Origin: Woeseiaceae bacterium
GTDB lineage: Bacteria > Pseudomonadota > Gammaproteobacteria > Steroidobacterales > Woeseiaceae
Length of the DNA: 64,000 nucleotides
Reading direction: 5' to 3'
Assembly (NCBI GenBank): GCA_028280615.1
Contig: JANQLK010000016.1
Location: forward strand, 532,862 to 596,861
The notes beneath the pieces were generated by a model. The model saw only the letters and a list, made by a program, of their open reading frames with translations. It searched no databases and was not told the origin of the DNA. Of the stretch, positions 22,094 to 31,765 are shown piece after piece; within the stretch, counting starts at the first letter, position 1; each line of letters starts with the position of its first letter. A program made the position numbers and the translations under genes.

Positions 22094-23700
22094 GGGAAGC
22101 CCGTTGCACCGCCGCTGACGGCCTGCGCCCAGTCCTCCGCTTCGTCGATGACCACGGGCCGGAGCAGAATCACGAGTTCGGTCTTGCGCGTCACTCGGCG
22201 GGTGTGGCGGAACAACCGGCCGAGGCCGGGGATGTCGCCTAAGCCTGGCGTCTTCGCTTCGAGCAACTGGGTCGCTTCCTGCATGAGCCCGCCGATGACG
22301 ACGATCTGGCCGCTTTCAGCGCGCACGATACTGTCGGTCTCGCGGACGGTCGAGAATGCGAGCGGCAGCGACTGATCGAAGCCCGCCACCTGGATCTCCT
22401 TGCGCCTGTCGACGACCTCGGTTACGGCGGGGCGGATGTGCAGTATGACTTCGCCGTCGCCGCTGACCTGTGGCGTGACGTCGAGCGCGATTCCGGAGAA
22501 GAACGGCGTCAGGGTAATATCGGGGGTCACGGTCGTGGCGCCGGCGCCGGTCACGGCCGTCGTCGCGACGTCGGTGACGAAGAACTCTTCGCTGCCGACC
22601 TTGATCACGGCCTTCTGGTTGTTTACCGTCGAGATGCGCGGGCTTGACAGCACCTGCACGTCGCCCTGCGTCTTGAGAAGCTCGATGAACGCCGTGAAGT
22701 CGCCGGCCGTCGCAGCGATCGTGAACATCCCGCCGAATGCCGAGGTCAACGTGCCGTTGACCGGGTCCGGGTTCGATGGATTCAGGTCGCCGGTCTGACC
22801 GGCGATCTCCGACGTTCCGCTGTCGCCGAGCAACGTTCCGCCGCCCGTCTGGCCGAACACGAATTCGTCGGAGCCGGGGCTCGCCAGTGCGCCCCAGTTG
22901 ATTCCGGCCTGGAACTCGTCGGACAGCTCGACCTCCAGTATCTTGGCCTCCATGATCACCTGTCGGACCATGTTGCCCTGCACCTGCTCGAGATAGCTCT
23001 CGACCTCGCGCAGTTCGGACGGCAGGCCGCGCACGACGATCAGGTTCGACTGCGGGCTGAGCACGATGCGACGCCCTTCCGCGTCGCCGAGAAGGCTCGT
23101 CAGGGCCTGCTCTATCTCGAGCCAGAAATCGGTCGCGCCGAGCGTGTTGACGACGCTGCCGGGCGTCGGTCCGGCCTCATCGTTACTGCCACTGTCGTTC
23201 TCGCGCATCGCATCGCCGGCGCTGACGCGAGTCTGCGCAGCGCCTTCGCGGCGCAGGTTCGGGTAGTCGACCTGGAAGACACGCCCCTCGAGCCGCGCGG
23301 GCATGACGACAAAGCCGCTCTTCGTTTGTTCGTGCTCGTAGCCGAACACACGCTGCGTGATCCGCATGACTTCGGGGATCGTCACGCCGTTCAGCGTGAG
23401 CGTGATCGTGCCGTCGACGTCGGGGTGCACGACCATGTTGTAGCGCGTATCCGCGACGAGCCCCATGAAGAACGATCGCGCCGGGGCGTTCTGTACGTCG
23501 ACGTCGAACAGTTCGTCTCTGTCGACGGCGGCCGTCGGCAAGGGTTCTGCTTTCGGCCGCGGAGTTGCCTGTGCCGACGCGAGCGCGTCGAATACAGCCT
23601 CGAGGCGCGCCGGCTCGGATTGCTCTGCATCGACGACGGCGCAGCCGGACACGGCGGCAAGGCAGGCAAGGACAAGCGCCAGGCGGCGTGTGGCATTCAT
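22090..23700 (-). CDS. mshL: MSHA pilus outer-membrane secretin MshL
   Basis: The 536-residue secretin forms the outer-membrane pore for the pilus. It begins with a lipoprotein signal, MNATRRLALVLACLAAVSGC. A secretin N-domain (STN-like, RSFFMGLVADTRYNMVVHPD) and an N1-type domain follow. The C-terminal secretin domain contains VLSSPRISTVNNQKAVIKVG and ESGQIVVIGGLMQE plus GLGDIPGLGRLF. I chose the ATG at 23700 because it gives the lipobox and overlaps mshK as ATGA; the open frame extends further upstream only as shadow of mshK and mshJ. Confidence 0.92.
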   Translation of the reverse strand: MNATRRLALVLACLAAVSGCAVVDAEQSEPARLEAVFDALASAQATPRPKAEPLPTAAVDRDELFDVDVQNAPARSFFMGLVADTRYNMVVHPDVDGTITLTLNGVTIPEVMRITQRVFGYEHEQTKSGFVVMPARLEGRVFQVDYPNLRREGAAQTRVSAGDAMRENDSGSNDEAGPTPGSVVNTLGATDFWLEIEQALTSLLGDAEGRRIVLSPQSNLIVVRGLPSELREVESYLEQVQGNMVRQVIMEAKILEVELSDEFQAGINWGALASPGSDEFVFGQTGGGTLLGDSGTSEIAGQTGDLNPSNPDPVNGTLTSAFGGMFTIAATAGDFTAFIELLKTQGDVQVLSSPRISTVNNQKAVIKVGSEEFFVTDVATTAVTGAGATTVTPDITLTPFFSGIALDVTPQVSGDGEVILHIRPAVTEVVDRRKEIQVAGFDQSLPLAFSTVRETDSIVRAESGQIVVIGGLMQEATQLLEAKTPGLGDIPGLGRLFRHTRRVTRKTELVILLRPVVIDEAEDWAQAVSGGATGFP

Positions 23701-24080
23701 TGTCGTTCTCCGGCGGGTTCTTTGACAGTCGGCGGCTCGAGCCGCAGTACAACGCGCTCTCCGCCACGCTGAAGCGTTACTCGCGCCGCCTCGATCGCGA
23801 CGACGACGGCGCCGCCGATACGGCTGCCAACTGTGACGATGCGATTGTCGATCGTCGCGGACCGGCTCGTTGCGGAAACCTGGGTGGACTGAAGCCTGAG
23901 CCCGAGCGCGGGATTTCCGGCTGCACCGGTGCCCATGATCTGCGGCGGCCGGGTGGGGTCGGTGATCGGCAACTCGGCGGCAGCGTGCGCCGCGGCGACG
24001 ATGCCCCCGCACAGAACGACGAGCCGGCAGGCGATGCGGCCGCTCTGAATCAGCGAAGGACGTTGGCGGCACTCAGACAC
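23697..24080 (-). CDS. mshK: MSHA pilus biogenesis protein MshK
   Basis: The 127-residue protein has an N-terminal signal or anchor (RLVVLCGGIVAAAHAAA) and the PilP/GspC-like tract ITDPTRPPQ, which marks the family, followed by a small beta domain (LRLQSTQVSATSRSATIDN). It should link the inner-membrane complex to the secretin in the periplasm. I chose the GTG at 24080, which overlaps the mshJ stop; a longer upstream frame is shadow of mshJ. Its stop overlaps mshL as ATGA. Confidence 0.8.
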   Translation of the reverse strand: MSECRQRPSLIQSGRIACRLVVLCGGIVAAAHAAAELPITDPTRPPQIMGTGAAGNPALGLRLQSTQVSATSRSATIDNRIVTVGSRIGGAVVVAIEAARVTLQRGGERVVLRLEPPTVKEPAGERQ

Positions 24081-24720
24081 GAATCCAGGCCTCCCGCAGG
24101 CTGAGCGTGAACACCTGCAGACGAATCTCGGAAGGTGCACCGCCGTCGGCGCGCAGATCGAGCTCGCCCCAATACAGCCGCCACGGCAGCGCCTCGAGAC
24201 TCTGCACGCAGCGCAGCAGCGCGAGATAATCGCCGGCCAGGTCGATATCCAACGCGTGCCGGTAGAGAATCGGCAGGCTGCCGTCGACACTTTGGACCAT
24301 GCGTTCGGGCGCGCGCGAGCGCATGCCCACGATCTCGAGGCCGTCGACGCCGGCGATCAGGTCGCGGAGCACCGCCGGCATCTGCTCGGGTGTCAATACC
24401 TGCAGAGTTTGCCCTTCGAGCAGGCGGTCGAGCTCGGAAATACGTTCCTCGAGCGTCTCGAGTTGGACGCGCAGCGCGGCGTCAGGATCGAGCGCTTCGC
24501 GGCGCTCGAGCTCCGCAACTTCGGCTTCCAGGCCGGCCTGCTCCGCGGTGAGTGACTCTATTTGGGCAGCCGCGCGCGCCGCCTGGTTGCGCGTCGGAGC
24601 CCACCACAGGCTCTCGAAGGCGACCACGGGCAGCAGGAGCGCGGCAAACGCGATCAGGTACCGTTCCTGGCGCGTAAGGCCCAGGTACCAGGCTTCCAGC
24701 GCCTGCAGGTACACGATCAT
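24073..24720 (-). CDS. mshJ: MSHA pilus biogenesis protein MshJ (PilO-like)
   Basis: The 215-residue protein has a cytosolic N-terminus, one membrane helix (about residues 22-40), a coiled coil (about 45-110, with repeated Glu/Leu heptads) and a periplasmic ferredoxin-like domain, the layout of PilO/GspM proteins. It should pair with the PilN-like protein encoded just upstream in the inner-membrane alignment complex. It overlaps that gene as ATGA. Confidence 0.85.
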   Translation of the reverse strand: MIVYLQALEAWYLGLTRQERYLIAFAALLLPVVAFESLWWAPTRNQAARAAAQIESLTAEQAGLEAEVAELERREALDPDAALRVQLETLEERISELDRLLEGQTLQVLTPEQMPAVLRDLIAGVDGLEIVGMRSRAPERMVQSVDGSLPILYRHALDIDLAGDYLALLRCVQSLEALPWRLYWGELDLRADGGAPSEIRLQVFTLSLREAWIRV

Positions 24721-25373
24721 TGCTCCGCCTCCTTGAGTTCGATCGGCTCACAGTCCTCGCCGCCGGCCGCGTTCGCGGGTTCGCAGTCGGTTGTTAGCGC
24801 AAAGCTGAGCGGTCGCGGGCCCGACTCGTCTCGCGCAAGTTTCAGCGCCGTGAACGTCGCGCCGGCAAGCTGGGGCTCATGCGTGAGCTCCCGCAGGAAT
24901 TCCGGAACCAGGTCGGCATCGAGCGCTTTTCCGAGCAGGTCGAGGCGCGTGCCGCCATCGGCGATGCGGATTCGCGTCAGCCAGAGCCCGTCCGGGTGGC
25001 GGCGTCCGAATGCTTCCAGGTATTCCGAGAAACCGTCGGTATTGCCGACGGCTTCGCCCTCGAGAACGTTGAGCACGCGGGACTTGTCCTCCGCCTCGCG
25101 CTCCCGTCGCTTGAGTTCGCCGAGCAGCGTCGGGTTTGCGTCGCGCTCGGCAAGGAAGCGACTGCGTTCATCGAGCGTGAAGACGAGTTCGTCGATGCTC
25201 GCGTTCAGCGCGCGCTGCTGGCGTTCGGCCGCGTGTTCCACGATTTTTGCGTGGGTGACGATCGACGCTGCGCCGACCAACAGAACAACGAGTCCCGCGG
25301 CTAGTTGGCGAGCTTTCGGCCGGGACAGGTCGGAAACCGAAGTAGTCCCGAGGAGGTTGATGTCCTGCTTCAT
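24717..25373 (-). CDS. PilN-like MSHA assembly protein
   Basis: The 218-residue protein starts MKQDINLLG, the PilN-type N-terminal motif (INLL) that docks onto the PilM-like protein, here MshI. One membrane helix (about 22-40) and a coiled coil follow, then a periplasmic domain (DGLWLTRIRIADGGTRLDLLG). It lies between mshI and mshJ with 4-base overlaps on both sides. In some loci this gene is called mshI2; I leave the symbol open. Confidence 0.85.
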   Translation of the reverse strand: MKQDINLLGTTSVSDLSRPKARQLAAGLVVLLVGAASIVTHAKIVEHAAERQQRALNASIDELVFTLDERSRFLAERDANPTLLGELKRREREAEDKSRVLNVLEGEAVGNTDGFSEYLEAFGRRHPDGLWLTRIRIADGGTRLDLLGKALDADLVPEFLRELTHEPQLAGATFTALKLARDESGPRPLSFALTTDCEPANAAGGEDCEPIELKEAEQ

Positions 25374-26332
25374 ACCGCGACCTTGCTGTCTTCCGACGCG
25401 CGCTCGAGCGACAGCGCACCGCCCAGGGCGAGATACGCCTCTGGCATACCGTAGCCGGGCGGCTTGGACGAATCCGACTCCATATCCACGCCGAGGGACA
25501 GCGGCGTGACGTCCACGCCGATAACGTCGCCGGCCTGGCGCATGAACTCGACGAATGCGTTTTCCGCCGGTCCGGCAAGCAGCCGGCGGATGCTGCCGGC
25601 GGAGTAGTGGCTGTCGAAGTAGTCGATGGTCCGCCTGAGTTCGAGCGGCAACGTGTTGTGGATGCCGGTCGACAGCGTGTCGACCGGCTTCACGCTCGTC
25701 AGGCCGTAATCGAGCCGCCGCGTCAGAAAAATCCGGCCCTTATGCGTCGCCTGGATCAGGCCGAGGCGATCCGCCAGGAATACGCTCATCGTCGGCACCG
25801 AATCCTCGGCGTTTTCTGCAACGAGGTCGCGCACGGCCAGTTCGGCGATCGTAACCTTGCGCGGACGGAGGCCCGCCTTTCGGGTGATGTCCGCAAGTTC
25901 GCGCACGGCACGCATCGGCGTTGCGACGACGTTCAGCATCGGCTGGCGCTGACGTTCGCTTGGCTGAGGCATATCGAAGACCTGCAATTTGGCCTCCTCG
26001 ACCGGGTAATCGAGCATACTCGCGACGCGCCAGCGAGCGGCTTCGCCGAGCTCGTCGTCATCGACGTCCGGCCGCTCGATCTGCAGCATCGTGTAGCGGT
26101 TCGGCGGCAGCGTTATCGCGGCCTCGGCGCCGCGCACACCCAGGTCGGTGACCATCCGCCCCAGCGCTTTTGCCTGAGCCGCCGACTCGGTGGGCGGCGC
26201 GGCACACGTAACGCGCGCGTCCGTCCGGGCCGACGGCAGCACCGCGAGCGCGAGCGCGCGATGCAGGCAAACGCCCACGATCGCGTCACCTCGCGACCTC
26301 GGGCTGCCGATTGAGCGTAAGTTCTTGAGCAC
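25370..26332 (-). CDS. mshI: MSHA biogenesis protein MshI (PilM-like)
   Basis: The 320-residue cytosolic protein shows the actin-like fold of PilM/MshI: EAAITLPPNRYTMLQIERPD, a middle domain (VATPMRAVRELADITRKAGL), and the tail PEAYLALGGALSLE. It scaffolds the PilN-like protein at the inner membrane. It is the first gene of the minus-strand MSHA operon, with 127 bases to pckG upstream that should hold the operon promoter. mshM and mshN, usually between mshL and mshE, are absent. Confidence 0.88.
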   Translation of the reverse strand: MLKNLRSIGSPRSRGDAIVGVCLHRALALAVLPSARTDARVTCAAPPTESAAQAKALGRMVTDLGVRGAEAAITLPPNRYTMLQIERPDVDDDELGEAARWRVASMLDYPVEEAKLQVFDMPQPSERQRQPMLNVVATPMRAVRELADITRKAGLRPRKVTIAELAVRDLVAENAEDSVPTMSVFLADRLGLIQATHKGRIFLTRRLDYGLTSVKPVDTLSTGIHNTLPLELRRTIDYFDSHYSAGSIRRLLAGPAENAFVEFMRQAGDVIGVDVTPLSLGVDMESDSSKPPGYGMPEAYLALGGALSLERASEDSKVAV

Positions 26333-26459
26333 GGCGCCAGTATGCCGACGCGTTGGCCAGACTTATGTGAAATGAGTCGCAGATTCGTGGCCCTGCCGTG
26401 CACGCTCCGCCAGCCGAACTACGTCCAGGGTCGTAGCGCGGCTCGTCGTATTGCTTGTC

Positions 26460-28211
26460 TCAGGAGGCTTCGGCGAGTTGGGCCGCGATCCGGTCTCGCT
26501 CTCGTCTGAGCGCGGCAGGCAGGCGCTCGCCGTAGCTTTCCAGGTACTCGCCGATCGAGGCCATTTCCTGCGACCAGCCATCGATGTCGACGGCCGTAAG
26601 CGACTCCATGGTCTGCGCGTCGATGTCGAGGCCCTCCGTATCGATGTCTCCCGGTTTCGGGAGGTAGCCGATCGGCGTCTCGGTCGCGCCGATCTTTCCC
26701 TCGCAGCGATCGATGATCCAGCGCAGCACTCTCAGGTTTTCGCCGAAGCCCGGCCAGAGGAACCGGCCCTCGGCGTCACGCCTGAACCAGTTGACGTGGA
26801 ATATCCGCGGCAGCCGGTCGCTACGTTCTGTGAACGACAGCCAGTGTGCCCAGTAGTCGGCAAAGTTGTAGCCGCAGAACGGCTTCATGGCCATCGGGTC
26901 GCGGCGGACGACGCCAACTTCGCCGATCATCGCCGCCGTCGTTTCCGATGCGACGCCGGCCCCGACCAGCACGCCGTGTCTCCAGTCCCTGGCCTCGAAA
27001 ACCAGCGGAGCGAGTTCGCGCCGGCGGCCGCCGAAGACAATCGCCGTCAGCGGTACGCCCCCGGGGGCCTCGGCAAGCTCGGAGTAGCCGGGATTGTTGC
27101 TGGCGGCAACCGTGAAACGTGAGTTCGGATGCGCGGCCGGACCGCCGTTCGGGTCGTAGCGACGACCGCGCCAGTCGAACGCGGGTTCGCCGACTGCCTT
27201 GCCTTCCCACCATGGCTCGCCATCATCGGTTCGGGCGACGTTTGTGAAGATCGTGTCGTGCTGAATCATGCGGTAGGCATTTGGATTGCTGTCTTCGTTC
27301 GTCCCGGGCACCACGCCGAAGTAGCCCGATTCCGGATTGATGGCGCACAGCCGGCCGCTGTCGTCGAGATGCAGCCACGCGATATCGTCGCCCAGCGTCC
27401 AGATCTTCCAGCCCGGCTGCGATGCCGGCGGGACCAGCATCGCAAGATTGGTCTTGCCGCAGGCGGACGGCAGCGCACAGGCAATGTAGTGCGTGTCGCC
27501 TGTGGGGCTTTCGACGCCTACGATCAACATGTGCTCGGCGAGCCAGCCTTCGCTACGAGCCTGGTAGCTGGCGATTCTGAGCGCATGGCATTTCTTGCCG
27601 AGCAGTGCGTTGCCGCCGTAGCCGGAACCGATGCTCTTGATCATCATTTCTTCCGGGAAGTGCATGATGAAACGGCGCTCCGGATCGAGGTCGCCCGTCG
27701 AGTGGAGACCCCTGACGAAGCTGCCGTCGGCCTCGATTCGGCGCAGCGCCGCGTCGCCCATGCGCGTCATCAGCTTCATATTGATTGCGACGTAACGGCT
27801 GTCGGTGATCTCGACGCCGCAGCGTGAGTATGGGGAGTCGATCGGGCCCATGCAATACGGAACGACGTACATCGTTCGGCCCTGCATCGCTCCGGCAAAC
27901 AGCGCGTCGACTTTGGCGTGCCCGGCGTCCGGCGCCATCCAGTGGTTGTTTGGGCCGGCGTCATCCCTGTCGGTCGTGCAGACAAACGTCAGGTGTTCGA
28001 CGCGCGCGACGTCGCTCGGATCCGACAGGTGCAGATAGCAATCCGGGTAACGTTCCTGGTCGAGCGGTCGCAACGTGTCGTCGGCGAGCGCCTGCGCGAC
28101 GAGCGTATCGAACTCCTCGTCGCTGCCCGTGCACCAATGGATGTTTCGGGGCCGCGTATGAGCAGCGACTTCTTCGACCCACTGCTCCAGCGACTTTGGC
28201 CGTCTGGTCAT
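26460..28211 (-). CDS. pckG: Phosphoenolpyruvate carboxykinase (GTP)
   Basis: The 583-residue enzyme converts oxaloacetate and GTP to phosphoenolpyruvate, GDP and CO2, the first committed step of gluconeogenesis. It belongs to the GTP-dependent family: the nucleotide loop is ALPSACGKTNLAML (about residue 247), the mobile-loop region and guanine pocket sequences follow (FAYNF-type GYNFADYW near 460), and the substrate Arg region is EHLTFVCTTDRDDAGPNNHW near 70-90. Length is close to the usual 590-610. The gene stands alone, divergent from yoaA across a 149-base region that should hold both promoters. Confidence 0.95.
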   Translation of the reverse strand: MTRRPKSLEQWVEEVAAHTRPRNIHWCTGSDEEFDTLVAQALADDTLRPLDQERYPDCYLHLSDPSDVARVEHLTFVCTTDRDDAGPNNHWMAPDAGHAKVDALFAGAMQGRTMYVVPYCMGPIDSPYSRCGVEITDSRYVAINMKLMTRMGDAALRRIEADGSFVRGLHSTGDLDPERRFIMHFPEEMMIKSIGSGYGGNALLGKKCHALRIASYQARSEGWLAEHMLIVGVESPTGDTHYIACALPSACGKTNLAMLVPPASQPGWKIWTLGDDIAWLHLDDSGRLCAINPESGYFGVVPGTNEDSNPNAYRMIQHDTIFTNVARTDDGEPWWEGKAVGEPAFDWRGRRYDPNGGPAAHPNSRFTVAASNNPGYSELAEAPGGVPLTAIVFGGRRRELAPLVFEARDWRHGVLVGAGVASETTAAMIGEVGVVRRDPMAMKPFCGYNFADYWAHWLSFTERSDRLPRIFHVNWFRRDAEGRFLWPGFGENLRVLRWIIDRCEGKIGATETPIGYLPKPGDIDTEGLDIDAQTMESLTAVDIDGWSQEMASIGEYLESYGERLPAALRRERDRIAAQLAEAS

Positions 28212-28360
28212 GGGCCGATTCTACTCCAAATGCAGTGTCGACTGTCGCGTCTCAGGGGTCGCCCGGTATCGGACGTCAGCACGTCGGCAGTCGATTGGTG
28301 CCCCATCACTCGACAGAAAGGCACGTTGCGGGACGGCGATAAGCGTGTAACCTGTCCGGC

Positions 28361-30280
28361 GTGACGGAACTCCTCGATTTCTTCGAAGCGGACAGCCCGC
28401 TTAAGCACCACCTGCCAGGTTTCAAACCCCGAGCCGGACAGGCCTGGATGGCCGAGGCCGTGGCCGACGCGATCGCGACCGGTGAGAAGCTCGTCATCGA
28501 AGCCGGCACCGGTACGGGCAAGACCTTCGCGTACCTGCTGCCCGCGCTGCTGTCGGGCCGGAAAACCATCATCAGCACGGGCACCAAGGCGCTGCAGGAT
28601 CAGCTCTACCACCGCGACCTGCCGCTGGTCGCCGCCGCGGCGGGCCGGCCCGCGAAGACGGCCCTGCTCAAGGGCCGCAACAACTACCTGTGCCTCGAGC
28701 GTACCGAGATGGCCGAGGATGTGCCGCACGGCGTGCGCGGCGATCTGGCGGCCGTGCGCGAGTGGCGGCATCGTACCGTCAGCGGCGACCGCGCCGAGCT
28801 CACGGAGGTTGCCGAGGACTCTGCCGTCTGGCCCTACGTGACGTCGACGGCCGACAACTGCCTCGGGCAGAAGTGTCCGAAATACGATGATTGCCACGTC
28901 GCAAGGGCACGGCGTGAGGCCCAGGAAGCCGATGTCGTCGTCGTCAACCACCATCTGCTGCTCGCCGACCTCGCGATGAAGGAAAGCGGTTTCGTCGAGT
29001 TCCTGCCCGGTGCCGACGCCGTGATCATTGACGAGGCACACCAGGTGCCCGACCTCGCAATCCAGTTCTTCGGCGTATCCCTGGGCAGCCGGGAGCTCGA
29101 GCGGCTGGTTGAGGAAACCCGGGCCGCGACGCTAGCGCACGCGGGCGGCGAGTTCGCGCAGCGGCTCGATCGGCTGGAAACCGCGGTCCGGGTTTTGAAG
29201 GCCGAAGCGCCGCGCGACGAGGGACGGCACGAGCTCTCGGTGTTACTGCCGGGCCTCGCCGAGCCGCTGGCCACGTTGCGCACCGCGCTTGCCGAGCTTG
29301 GTGATGCGCTCGAGTCGGTCGCGGACGGATCCGTCGAGCTCGACAAGCTCACGGAGCGTACCACCGGCGCGACCGAGCGGCTGGCGCTGCTGGTCGCCGA
29401 GGATGCCTGGGACGGTCTGCGCTGGCTGGAAGTCAGTCGGCGCAGCATCCGCCTGAACCTGACGCCCCTGGATGTGGCCGATACGCTCGAGCGTCTCGTC
29501 TCGGTCGAGCGGCAGGCCTGGGTCTTTACGTCGGCGACGCTGGCCGTTGGCGAGGACTTTTCGCATTTCAGCTCGAGGATGGGGCTGGCTGACGTTCGCG
29601 CCCTGTCGTTCCCGAGTCCGTACCCGCTGGCAGACCACGGGCTCGTGTACCTCCCCGACGGGCTGCCGGCGCCGTCGGTGTTCGGTTACACCGATACGAT
29701 GCTCGATACCGTCACTCCGCTTTTCGAGATGACCGACGGCGGCATTTTCCTCCTGTTTACGAGTCACCGCGCGCTCAACGTCGCGCGCAGGTGGTTCAGC
29801 GCCAATCGCGGAGTACTCGGGGGCCGCAGGCTTCTCACCCAGGGCAGTTCGCCGCGCGACGACCTGTTGCGCCGTTTCCGCGCCGAGGGCAACGCGGTGC
29901 TGCTGGGCACGAGCAGTTTCTGGGAGGGTGTCGACGTGCGCGGCCGTGCGCTGACCCTCGTCGTCATCGACAAGCTGCCGTTCGCGTCGCCCGCCGATCC
30001 GCTCATGATGGCGCGACAGGAGTTCATTCGGCAGAACGGCGGCAATGCGTTCGTCGAGCACCAGGTGCCGCAGGCCGTCCTGACGCTCAAGCAGGGCGCC
30101 GGGAGGCTGTTGCGTGACGAGCGTGACCACGGCGTCATCGTGCTTTGCGACCCGCGGGTCACGGGCAAGGGGTACGGCAGGACATTTCTCGCCGCACTCG
30201 AGCCGATGCCCGCAACACGGTCGGTCGACGATGTGCGGCGCTTCTTCGAGCGCCATGAGCGACACGGTGCCGTCGCGTGA
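28361..30280 (+). CDS. yoaA: DinG-family ATP-dependent DNA helicase YoaA
   Basis: The 639-residue XPD/DinG-type helicase unwinds DNA 5' to 3' and is linked to repair of replication damage. Walker A is EAGTGTGKT (about 47-55), the Asp-Glu box is IIDEAHQ (about 223), and the C-terminal helicase motifs include GTSSFWEGVDVRG and QGAGRLLRDERD. An iron-sulfur cluster is suggested by Cys in NNYLCLE and NCLGQKCPKYDDC, four in all. It starts at GTG and overlaps tsaB by 4 bases (GTGA). The YoaA-TsaB pairing also occurs in enterobacteria. Confidence 0.93.
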   Translation: MTELLDFFEADSPLKHHLPGFKPRAGQAWMAEAVADAIATGEKLVIEAGTGTGKTFAYLLPALLSGRKTIISTGTKALQDQLYHRDLPLVAAAAGRPAKTALLKGRNNYLCLERTEMAEDVPHGVRGDLAAVREWRHRTVSGDRAELTEVAEDSAVWPYVTSTADNCLGQKCPKYDDCHVARARREAQEADVVVVNHHLLLADLAMKESGFVEFLPGADAVIIDEAHQVPDLAIQFFGVSLGSRELERLVEETRAATLAHAGGEFAQRLDRLETAVRVLKAEAPRDEGRHELSVLLPGLAEPLATLRTALAELGDALESVADGSVELDKLTERTTGATERLALLVAEDAWDGLRWLEVSRRSIRLNLTPLDVADTLERLVSVERQAWVFTSATLAVGEDFSHFSSRMGLADVRALSFPSPYPLADHGLVYLPDGLPAPSVFGYTDTMLDTVTPLFEMTDGGIFLLFTSHRALNVARRWFSANRGVLGGRRLLTQGSSPRDDLLRRFRAEGNAVLLGTSSFWEGVDVRGRALTLVVIDKLPFASPADPLMMARQEFIRQNGGNAFVEHQVPQAVLTLKQGAGRLLRDERDHGVIVLCDPRVTGKGYGRTFLAALEPMPATRSVDDVRRFFERHERHGAVA

Positions 30281-30963
30281 ATCTGCTCGCGATCGATACG
30301 TCGTCGCCGGCCTGCACGGCCGGGGTCCTGGCCGGGGAGCGGCTGGTCGAGCGCTACACGGTCAAGCCGCGCGAGCACACGCGGATACTGCTGCCGATGG
30401 TGCATGCCGTACTCGACGAGTCGGGGGTGGGCATTGCCGATCTCGACGCCGTCGCACTCGGCAACGGTCCGGGCTCATTCATAGGAATGCGGATTGGCGC
30501 GTCCGTGGCCCAGGGCCTCGCATTCGCGGCGAACATCGATATCGTGCCCGTGTCGTCAATGGAGGCAGTGGCTTGCCGTGCCGGGGAAGCGGGCGACGAA
30601 GTTGTCGTCACGCAGGATGCGCACATGAGCCAGGTCTATCTCGGTCGCTACCGGATTGGCGAAGACGGCTTGCCCGAAGTGTCCGAGCCGGAGCGCCTGT
30701 ACCCGACCGGCGAAGGCGCGCCCGTCGTCGATGCGCCCGCTATCGCGGCCGGTGCCGGCTTCGAGCGCTATCCTGAATTGCTCGCCGATCCTTGCGAACG
30801 GCTGAGCTTCCGGCCGGAGTGCCTGTATCCGCATGCCGTGGACGTGCTCGCGCTGGCGGCTGCAAGCGTCCGAAACGGTGGCGGCATCGCGCCCGACGCG
30901 CTCGAGCCCAGGTACCTGCGCGAGGACGTCGCGGCCCGTGCCGGGCGTACGCTCTCTCCGTAA
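30277..30963 (+). CDS. tsaB: tRNA threonylcarbamoyladenosine biosynthesis protein TsaB
   Basis: The 228-residue protein is the non-catalytic partner of TsaD in making the t6A37 modification of tRNA. It has the ASKHA-fold N-terminus MNLLAIDTSSPACTAGVL, the GNGPGSFIGMRIG loop and the HTRILLPMVHAVL helix of the family. Its GTG start overlaps the yoaA stop, so translation is probably coupled. Length is typical. Confidence 0.94.
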   Translation: MNLLAIDTSSPACTAGVLAGERLVERYTVKPREHTRILLPMVHAVLDESGVGIADLDAVALGNGPGSFIGMRIGASVAQGLAFAANIDIVPVSSMEAVACRAGEAGDEVVVTQDAHMSQVYLGRYRIGEDGLPEVSEPERLYPTGEGAPVVDAPAIAAGAGFERYPELLADPCERLSFRPECLYPHAVDVLALAAASVRNGGGIAPDALEPRYLREDVAARAGRTLSP

Positions 30964-31025
30964 CCGTGCTGTAATATGTGCTTGCTTAAATGCGTGCGCG
31001 CCAGACGCTCCCCGGGCCCGCAGAG

Positions 31026-31718
31026 ATGACCGCCAGCAAGATACTCATCGTCGAAGACGAAACGCCGATTCGCGAGATGATCGCCTTTCATCTCGCTCGC
31101 GCCGGCTACGAGACCGTGGAGGCATCCGATTGTCAGTCTGCGCGGCAGCTGCTCGCCGACGAACGTCCCGACCTCGCCCTGATCGACTGGATGCTTCCCG
31201 ACATGAGCGGCCTCGAACTCACGCGGATGCTCAAGCGCGATACGGCAAACGAAGATCTCGGGATCATCATGCTGACCGCGCGGGCGGACGAATACGACAA
31301 GGTCGCCGGGCTCGAGGGCGGCGCCGATGACTATGTCACCAAGCCGTTCGCGCCCCGGGAACTGATCGCGAGAATCCAGGCCGTACTCCGCCGCGCCGGT
31401 TCGTCGGACGCCGAAGTTTTCACGGCGGGAGTGCTGGAACTCGACACAGCCGGCCATCGCGTGACCGCGGACGGCAAGGAAATCCGGCTGGGGCCGACCG
31501 AGTATCGCCTGCTGCGCTTCCTGATGACCCACGCGGACCGCGTCTACAGCCGGACCCAGCTCCTGGACCGCGTTTGGGGCGCCAACGTCTACGTCGAAGA
31601 ACGTACGGTAGACGTCCACGTTCGGCGCCTGCGCAAGGCGTTGGGTGACGCCTGTGCCGACGACTACATCCAGACCGTACGCGGCGCGGGATACCGATTT
31701 TCGACGCGCAGCCCCTAA
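31026..31718 (+). CDS. phoB: Phosphate-regulon response regulator PhoB
   Basis: The 230-residue OmpR-type regulator has a receiver domain (MTASKILIVEDETPIREMIA; phospho-acceptor Asp in LIDWMLPDMSG; Thr in MLTARAD; Lys in VTKPFAPREL) and a winged-helix domain (RLGPTEYRLLRFLMTHADRV to TVDVHVRRLRKAL). I start at the ATG before TASKILIVEDE; the frame opens 36 bases earlier but PhoB begins here. It precedes phoR by 47 bases. Expected target: the pst genes at 38055-42886. Confidence 0.95.
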   Translation: MTASKILIVEDETPIREMIAFHLARAGYETVEASDCQSARQLLADERPDLALIDWMLPDMSGLELTRMLKRDTANEDLGIIMLTARADEYDKVAGLEGGADDYVTKPFAPRELIARIQAVLRRAGSSDAEVFTAGVLELDTAGHRVTADGKEIRLGPTEYRLLRFLMTHADRVYSRTQLLDRVWGANVYVEERTVDVHVRRLRKALGDACADDYIQTVRGAGYRFSTRSP

Positions 31719-31765
31719 AGCCCGTACTATGGGGGACGCCGCGGCTACGCTACCCTGGAGTTTCC

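Noticed and set aside
23701..24072. 124-codon N-terminal extension of mshL
   Set aside because: The lipoprotein signal begins at 23700 and the extension is the mshK gene in another frame.
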